Shown: in pieces, positions 6,422-10,893 of the stretch
How positions within the stretch are numbered: the first letter of the stretch is position 1
Layout: every line of letters begins with the position of its first letter
Assembly (NCBI GenBank): GCA_036381475.1
Contig: DASVCT010000100.1
Location: forward strand, 1 to 10,893
Length of the DNA: 10,893 nucleotides
From: ZC4RG29 sp036381475
GTDB taxonomy: Bacteria; Bacteroidota; Bacteroidia; Cytophagales; Cyclobacteriaceae
Direction: 5' to 3'
The notes under the pieces: generated by a model
Told to the model about the DNA's origin: nothing
Databases searched by the model: none
Seen by the model: the letters and a program-made list of their open reading frames with translations, nothing else
Made by a program: the position numbers and the translations under genes

Positions 6422-9262
6422 TTATAAGGAAAGCTCCACGGTGTCGCCTACCTGGAACGCCCCGCCCTTCCCTTCCCCTTCTTTACCGTTTTCCGCGAGA
6501 CTTTTTGGCTCGCTTTCGAAGAGTTGCGGCTGCTGCTCGCTTTTTTGCGGCTTTTTTCTTTGCGGGGGCGGCGTTTCGCCGAAGAGACTTGCTTGCTCTC
6601 CGGGCGACGACTCTTTTTTTTTTAAATCCGTTGCTTTTTTGGGCGCTTCGCCCTTAGGAGCTGGTGTCTTCGTTTCTTCTTCCGCGTCGTCCTCCTCATC
6701 CGCTTGGGAAGGTGGTTCAGGCTCGTTCAGCGGACGAACATCAAGTACCCGAGCCGCCGTCAGCCTGTTTCCCAGCGCCTTCCATCCCCTGACTTCAATG
6801 AAATCTTCGAGATTGATAGTCTCGACAGCCTTGCCCTTGCCTTTACCCTTAGACACCTCGACCTCCACTTCAGGGCTTTCCGCGGTGGAGACATACACCA
6901 GGCGGGAACCGATCGACTCAGTGATAAATACAAAGTCCTTATCCAGTGTAGTAGTCTCGATCTCAAATCGCTTTACCATGTGCTGCTTGCTCTCGCCGTC
7001 GACGTATATGGCGCTCACCACTCGATCGGGATGGAATTTCTCTACGAGCATCGTACGTTCCAGCTCATAACGGTTCGTGAGGTCATAATTTGTAATGCGA
7101 TACGATCCATTGCGCATAAAGGCGATAATCCGGTCTTCCCCATCGAACTTTCCAAGGTATTTACCCCTTCCGTCCTTGTTGAGCCGACCCGCAGCATCGT
7201 CATACCACAGATCCAACTTGCTGAGCGTGGAGCTTCCCGGCTTGAGAAACTCTACTTTTCGCACAGGGTATTTCGTCAGCGTATTGCCGCGGCTTCCCCG
7301 GCCTTTTACTTCCAGCTCGGCAAAGTCGAATTCGAAAACTTTCTTTCGCGCCGTGCTTGACTGCGACAGCTTGATGACAACCGTTTCGGCCTCCCCGTTC
7401 GGATTTCCGGAGACATAATGAATTTTCGAATTCTGATGCGGCGTGGCAATGTCATATTCCTTATCCCGCGTTACCCCTGGGATCGCAAACCGTTTGGCGA
7501 AGGTCTTGCCCGACGCACCGTCCGTGTAGATCACGTTGTAGACCATCCGCTCATCCCCCTTCTTCCACACACCCGCATACAGGATGTCCTTGCCCATGAA
7601 TACCTTTTCCTGGATGCGCGACACTTTGGCTTTCCCGTCCTTGCGAATGACGATGATATCGTCCAGTTCAGAACAGTCGGCCACATAATCATCACGCCTT
7701 AACCCCCAACCTGCAAAGCCATCCGCCTTGTTTACGTAAAGCTTCTGATTGTTGGCAATAACCTCCACTGCAGTGACCGATTGGAAACTCTTGATCTCGG
7801 TGCGGCGCTCCCTGCCCTTGCCGTATTTCTCCAACAGGTTGTTGAAATAGGCTATCGCATAGTCCACCAGGTGACGAAGGTTGTGCTGTGTCGTCTTCAG
7901 TTGGCTTTCCAGGTCTTTCAGCAACTCATCAGCCTTAAATGAATCGTAACGCGATATTCGCTTGATCCGGATTTCGGTGAGCCTGACGATATCGTCGGTC
8001 GTGATTTCCCTGAAAAATTGCTTTTTATAGGGTTTGAGGCCTTTATCGATGGTTTGAATAACGTCTTCCCAAGTCTCGCATTCTTCGATGTTCCGGTAGA
8101 TCCGCTTTTCGATGAATATTTTCTCCAGCGACGAAAACAGGATTTTTTCCTGCAATTCGCCCTTGAGAATCTGCAATTCCTGTTTCAGGAGATCAAGCGT
8201 GTAGTTGGTATTGTACTTCAGGATCTCGTTTACGCCCATAAACCGCGGCTTGTCCCCGACAATCACGCAGGCGTTTGGAGAGATCGAGACCTCGCAGTCC
8301 GTAAATGCGTACAGAGCGTCTATCGCAATTTCCGGCGACTGACCCGACTGCAGACTGATGACAATCTCTACATCCTTCGCCGTGTTGTCCACCACCTGCC
8401 GAATCTTGATCTTGCCCTTTTCACTGGCCTTTACGATCGAATCGATTAAAGAAGTGGTTGTGGTAGAGTATGGTATTTCCCTGATTACTAGAGTTTTCTT
8501 GTCGAGTATCTCAATCTTAGCACGAACGCGGATTCGGCCTCCGCGCTGGCCCTGGTTGTATTCGGAAAAGTCGGCAATGCCGCCGGTCGGGAAGTCGGGG
8601 TAGATCTTCGGATTCTTGCCTTTAAGGACGTCAATGGAGGCCTTGATGAGCTCACAGAAGTTATGGGGCATGATCTTGGTCGACAGCCCTACGGCGATGC
8701 CTTCGACGCCCTGGGCCAGGAGAAGCGGAAACTTGACCGGTAAGGTTACCGGCTCTTTTTTGCGACCGTCGTACGACAGTTGCCAGGTGGTGGTTTGAGG
8801 ATTGTAGACTACCTCATGAGCAAACTTTGATAGCCGTGCCTCAATGTACCGCGGCGCGGCAGCACTGTCACCCGTGCGAATGTCTCCCCAGTTGCCCTGG
8901 GTGTCGAACAGCAGCTCCTTCTGACCGATGTTTACTATCGCCTCCCCGATGGCCATGTCGCCATGGGGATGGTACTGCATGGTGCTTCCAATGACATTAG
9001 CAACCTTGTTGAAGCGGCCGTCATCCATTTCACGGATCGCGTGCATGATGCGGCGCTGTACCGGCTTTAATCCGTCTTCGATACGCGGAACGGCGCGCTC
9101 CAGGATAACGTACGAGGCGTAATCAAGAAACCAGTTTTCGTAGAGTCCTTCCAGGGCGATGACATCGTGAATGGCCTCGCCATTCCCGTTCACCGCAGCC
9201 GCAGGCTCCATCTTCCTGGCCTTTGGCTTACTGGATTTATCGGGTTGTTTTTTCTTGCTCAT
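6422..9262 (-). CDS. parC: DNA topoisomerase IV subunit A (Bacteroidota type)
   Basis: This 946-residue subunit cuts and rejoins DNA while ParE supplies ATP energy; together they unlink replicated chromosomes. Following a charged N-terminal tail, the winged-helix breakage domain starts near residue 33. YHPHGDMAIGEA (97-108) is the quinolone-pocket helix and APRYIEARLS holds the catalytic Tyr139, with Arg138 beside it. PDFPTGG (223-229) marks the tower region, and a coiled coil spans about 435-485. A beta-pinwheel domain runs from about 505 to 845. It lacks the QRRGGKG GyrA box; KGRGSRGN (653-660) is a degenerate version, which argues for topoisomerase IV over gyrase. Residues 846-946 are a disordered acidic then Lys/Gln-rich tail with two QxxLF peptides (890-894, 911-915) and an A10 run. 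The final segment FQVGDTVELSL looks ordered. Met103 replaces the usual Ser of the quinolone pocket. The gene follows parE after 63 nt and is likely in the same operon. Confidence 0.96.
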   Translation of the reverse strand: MSKKKQPDKSSKPKARKMEPAAAVNGNGEAIHDVIALEGLYENWFLDYASYVILERAVPRIEDGLKPVQRRIMHAIREMDDGRFNKVANVIGSTMQYHPHGDMAIGEAIVNIGQKELLFDTQGNWGDIRTGDSAAAPRYIEARLSKFAHEVVYNPQTTTWQLSYDGRKKEPVTLPVKFPLLLAQGVEGIAVGLSTKIMPHNFCELIKASIDVLKGKNPKIYPDFPTGGIADFSEYNQGQRGGRIRVRAKIEILDKKTLVIREIPYSTTTTSLIDSIVKASEKGKIKIRQVVDNTAKDVEIVISLQSGQSPEIAIDALYAFTDCEVSISPNACVIVGDKPRFMGVNEILKYNTNYTLDLLKQELQILKGELQEKILFSSLEKIFIEKRIYRNIEECETWEDVIQTIDKGLKPYKKQFFREITTDDIVRLTEIRIKRISRYDSFKADELLKDLESQLKTTQHNLRHLVDYAIAYFNNLLEKYGKGRERRTEIKSFQSVTAVEVIANNQKLYVNKADGFAGWGLRRDDYVADCSELDDIIVIRKDGKAKVSRIQEKVFMGKDILYAGVWKKGDERMVYNVIYTDGASGKTFAKRFAIPGVTRDKEYDIATPHQNSKIHYVSGNPNGEAETVVIKLSQSSTARKKVFEFDFAELEVKGRGSRGNTLTKYPVRKVEFLKPGSSTLSKLDLWYDDAAGRLNKDGRGKYLGKFDGEDRIIAFMRNGSYRITNYDLTNRYELERTMLVEKFHPDRVVSAIYVDGESKQHMVKRFEIETTTLDKDFVFITESIGSRLVYVSTAESPEVEVEVSKGKGKGKAVETINLEDFIEVRGWKALGNRLTAARVLDVRPLNEPEPPSQADEEDDAEEETKTPAPKGEAPKKATDLKKKESSPGEQASLFGETPPPQRKKPQKSEQQPQLFESEPKSLAENGKEGEGKGGAFQVGDTVELSL
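6483..6623 (-). other. Candidate slippage site and overlapping -1 frame in parC tail
   Basis: On the coding strand, ten consecutive A (6623 to 6614) follow TTT, giving U UUA AAA in the parC frame, an X XXY YYZ slippery heptamer. Slipping by -1, or one extra A from polymerase stuttering, opens a frame of 43 codons ending in TAA at 6485-6483. It would encode a tail with 10 Lys, 10 Arg and no acidic residue, with stretches such as AAPAKKKAAKKRAAAA. A CGGCG/CGCCG hairpin with an AAA loop lies about 35 nt downstream and a GGGCG/CGCCC hairpin lies upstream. No function is shown; this is only a candidate. Confidence 0.3.
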
Positions 9263-9275
9263 GTTGAAGTGAGTT

Positions 9276-9329
9276 TCACAACGGCTTTACCGGCCAGAAC
9301 CAGACGATTTCCTGTGCGACGGTGTTCAT
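9276..9329 (-). CDS. Possible 17-codon mini-ORF between parE and parC
   Basis: The ATG overlaps the parE stop as ATGA, and the frame reads MNTVAQEIVWFWPVKPL before TGA at 9278-9276, 13 nt ahead of the parC start. It could act as a coupling or leader peptide that carries ribosomes from parE to parC. There is no further support. The overlap may be chance, and the peptide has two Trp, which is unusual but does not prove anything. Confidence 0.2.
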   Translation of the reverse strand: MNTVAQEIVWFWPVKPL

Positions 9330-10893
9330 GCCTCTTCGGGAACAGGTTCGCTCTCGACTACATCGACTTCGACCCGGAGCTTGTCGATAATAAAATCCTG
9401 ACGCTTCTGCGTGTTCTTTCCCATATAAAATTCGAGGAGCTTTATCAGGTGGCTGTCCTTCTTCAGGATCACAGGCTGCAGCCGGATGTTTTCGCCAATG
9501 AATCCGGCAAATTCTTCCGGTGAAATCTCGCCGAGGCCTTTGAACCGTGTGATCTCCGGACGCCCGCCCAACTTTGCAATGGCTTGCCTGCGTTCCTCTT
9601 CGCTGTAGCAATAGATCGTTTCCTTCCTGTTCCGGACCCGAAACAGCGGCGTCTCCAGGATGAATACATGCCCCTGCTTAACCAGGTCGGGAAAAAACTG
9701 TAGCAGGAACGTGAGCAGCAGCAGCCGGATGTGCATGCCGTCAACGTCGGCGTCCGTTGCAATGATCACCTTGTTGTAGCGCAGCCCTTCGAGGCCGTCT
9801 TCAATGTTCAGTGCGTGCTGCAACAGGTTGAACTCCTCATTTTCATACACAACCTTCTTGGTGAGGCCAAAGCAGTTCAGCGGCTTGCCCCGCAGGCTGA
9901 AGACCGCCTGGGTTTCCACGTTGCGCGACTTTGTAATGGATCCGCTCGCTGAGTCGCCTTCCGTAATGAAGATCATCGACTCCTGCCCTTTCGGTTCCTT
10001 TTCCTCGTTGAAATGGTAGCGACAGTCGCGCAGCTTTCGGTTATGGAGGTTTGCCTTCTTGGCCCGTTCGTTTGCGAGCTTCTTGATGCCAGCGATTTCT
10101 TTACGCTCACGTTCCGACTGCATGATGCGCTTTTGCAGCGCGTCCGCAGTTTCGGCGTTCTTGTGCAGGTATATCTCCAACTCCCGGGCAACGAAATCGC
10201 CCACGTAGTTCCGAATGCTGGGACCGTCCGGGGCCATGTTGATAGACCCCAGCTTCGTCTTTGTCTGGGATTCAAACACGGGTTCCTGCACCCGCAGCGC
10301 GATAGCGCCGATGACCGATGCGCGAATGTCCGCTGCGTCAAAGTCCTTCTTGTAAAATTCCCGCACGGCACGAACGATGCCTTCCCTGAAGGCCGCGAGG
10401 TGCGTGCCGCCCTGGGTTGTATGTTGCCCGTTCACGAACGAGTAATACTCTTCACCGTATTGGTTGCCGTGGGTCAGGGCTATCTCAATATCGTTCCCCT
10501 TGATGTGGATGATTGGATATCGCAATTCCTCCGCCTCCACCTTCTGCTTCAGGAGATCAAGCAAACCATCCTTAGAGTAGAATTTGCGTCCGTTGTAATT
10601 GATGGTAAGGCCCGCGTTGAGGAACGCGTAGTTCCACATGAGGTCGTCGAGGTACTCGGGGATGAAGTGGTAGTTTTTGAACATCGAGCCGTCGGGCTCA
10701 AACTCCACGAGCGTGCCGTTTTTTTCTGTTGTCTTCGTGACACGCGACTCCGAGACTAGGATGCCTTTCTTGAACTCGGCCATCTTGCATTGGCCGTCGC
10801 GGAACGCCTGCACCTTGAAACGATTGGAAAGCGCATTTACGGCTTTGGTACCAACGCCATTCAAGCCCACCGACTTCTGAAAAGCACCTGTAT
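9326..10893 (-). CDS. parE: DNA topoisomerase IV subunit B, N-terminal part missing
   Basis: The gene runs off the right edge, leaving 521 full codons. The frame is open at the edge and its first visible residues are TGAFQKSVGLNGVGTKAVNALS, the end of the GHKL ATPase domain with the GLNGVGTKA lid motif. About 100 N-terminal residues with the ATP-binding Asn and Asp should lie outside. The transducer domain follows, with Gln-Thr-Lys-Thr-Lys (SQTKTKLG) at its ATP-sensing lysine. The TOPRIM domain has EGDSASGS, the metal-binding DADVDG, and TRFKGLGE near the C-terminus. Unlike many proteobacterial GyrB proteins, there is no large insert in the TOPRIM region. It pairs with ParC encoded just downstream. 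A parE call over gyrB rests on the adjacent topoisomerase IV-type A subunit and the TOPRIM layout. The promoter is outside the window. Confidence 0.95.
   Translation of the reverse strand, partial: TGAFQKSVGLNGVGTKAVNALSNRFKVQAFRDGQCKMAEFKKGILVSESRVTKTTEKNGTLVEFEPDGSMFKNYHFIPEYLDDLMWNYAFLNAGLTINYNGRKFYSKDGLLDLLKQKVEAEELRYPIIHIKGNDIEIALTHGNQYGEEYYSFVNGQHTTQGGTHLAAFREGIVRAVREFYKKDFDAADIRASVIGAIALRVQEPVFESQTKTKLGSINMAPDGPSIRNYVGDFVARELEIYLHKNAETADALQKRIMQSERERKEIAGIKKLANERAKKANLHNRKLRDCRYHFNEEKEPKGQESMIFITEGDSASGSITKSRNVETQAVFSLRGKPLNCFGLTKKVVYENEEFNLLQHALNIEDGLEGLRYNKVIIATDADVDGMHIRLLLLTFLLQFFPDLVKQGHVFILETPLFRVRNRKETIYCYSEEERRQAIAKLGGRPEITRFKGLGEISPEEFAGFIGENIRLQPVILKKDSHLIKLLEFYMGKNTQKRQDFIIDKLRVEVDVVESEPVPEEA

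Noticed and set aside
6635..6660. GGGCGAAGCGCCC hairpin next to an A6 run in the parC tail, considered as an internal terminator
   Set aside because: On the parC coding strand the hairpin is followed by A rather than T. On the plus strand the T run comes before the hairpin, so neither direction gives a terminator.
6168..7070. A 300-codon plus-strand frame, rich in Ser, covering the start of the OmpA-like gene, the gap and the parC tail
   Set aside because: It is antisense to two well-supported genes. Its Ser/Phe-rich low complexity is what the opposite strand of a Lys/Glu-rich coding tail gives, and it has no recognisable domain.
10013..10759. A 248-codon plus-strand frame antisense to parE
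   Set aside because: parE is certain on the other strand from its lid, TOPRIM and GLGE motifs. The antisense frame is Val/Leu/Arg-rich without a domain, as expected for a shadow.

Overview
The window looks like chromosomal core sequence from a member of the Bacteroidota. A Cytophagales-type or related environmental lineage is a guess. The grounds are: (i) promoter candidates of the Bacteroidota type, TTTG about 20 nt before TAnnTTTG, rather than E. coli-type boxes; (ii) mostly weak or absent Shine-Dalgarno sequences; (iii) topoisomerase IV subunits of the Bacteroidota type, including a ParC with a long disordered tail; (iv) a conserved intergenic palindrome family. Base composition is moderate, roughly half G+C. 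I see no tRNA, rRNA, CRISPR array, transposase or phage gene.

Layout. Bases 1-584 (+) hold the 3' end of an acyl-CoA thioesterase-like gene, overlapped by 4 nt (ATGA) by a small gene of unknown function. Bases 737-3028 (+) are hppA, a membrane-integral ion-pumping pyrophosphatase with the K+-dependent signature, with its own promoter candidate and a strong terminator. Bases 3286-4744 (+) are a two-gene unit: an ECF sigma factor and, 4 nt later, a single-span membrane protein that is probably its anti-sigma factor, closed by a terminator. Bases 4945-5418 (+) encode a small secreted helical protein resembling DUF4168. Bases 5423-5615 are a large nested inverted repeat with a bidirectional terminator at its core, lying between convergent genes. 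On the minus strand, 5618-6289 is a small OmpA-type peptidoglycan-binding protein, 6422-9262 is parC (topoisomerase IV subunit A), and 9326-10893 is parE (subunit B, running off the right edge).

How the genes work together. parE and parC lie in tandem 63 nt apart, are likely co-transcribed, and make the two subunits of one enzyme that unlinks daughter chromosomes. The sigma factor and its membrane neighbour form an envelope-to-nucleus-type signalling pair; the two nearby secreted proteins are possible but unproven targets. hppA couples pyrophosphate hydrolysis to ion export and stands alone.

I found no clearly new multi-gene system. The most interesting points are in the ParC C-terminal tail: two QxxLF peptides resembling sliding-clamp-binding motifs, and an A10 run preceded by a U UUA AAA slippery heptamer that opens onto an overlapping -1 frame of 43 codons with 20 Lys/Arg and no acidic residue. 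Next comes the 175-bp multi-tier palindrome at 5432-5606. Each is a hypothesis from sequence alone.
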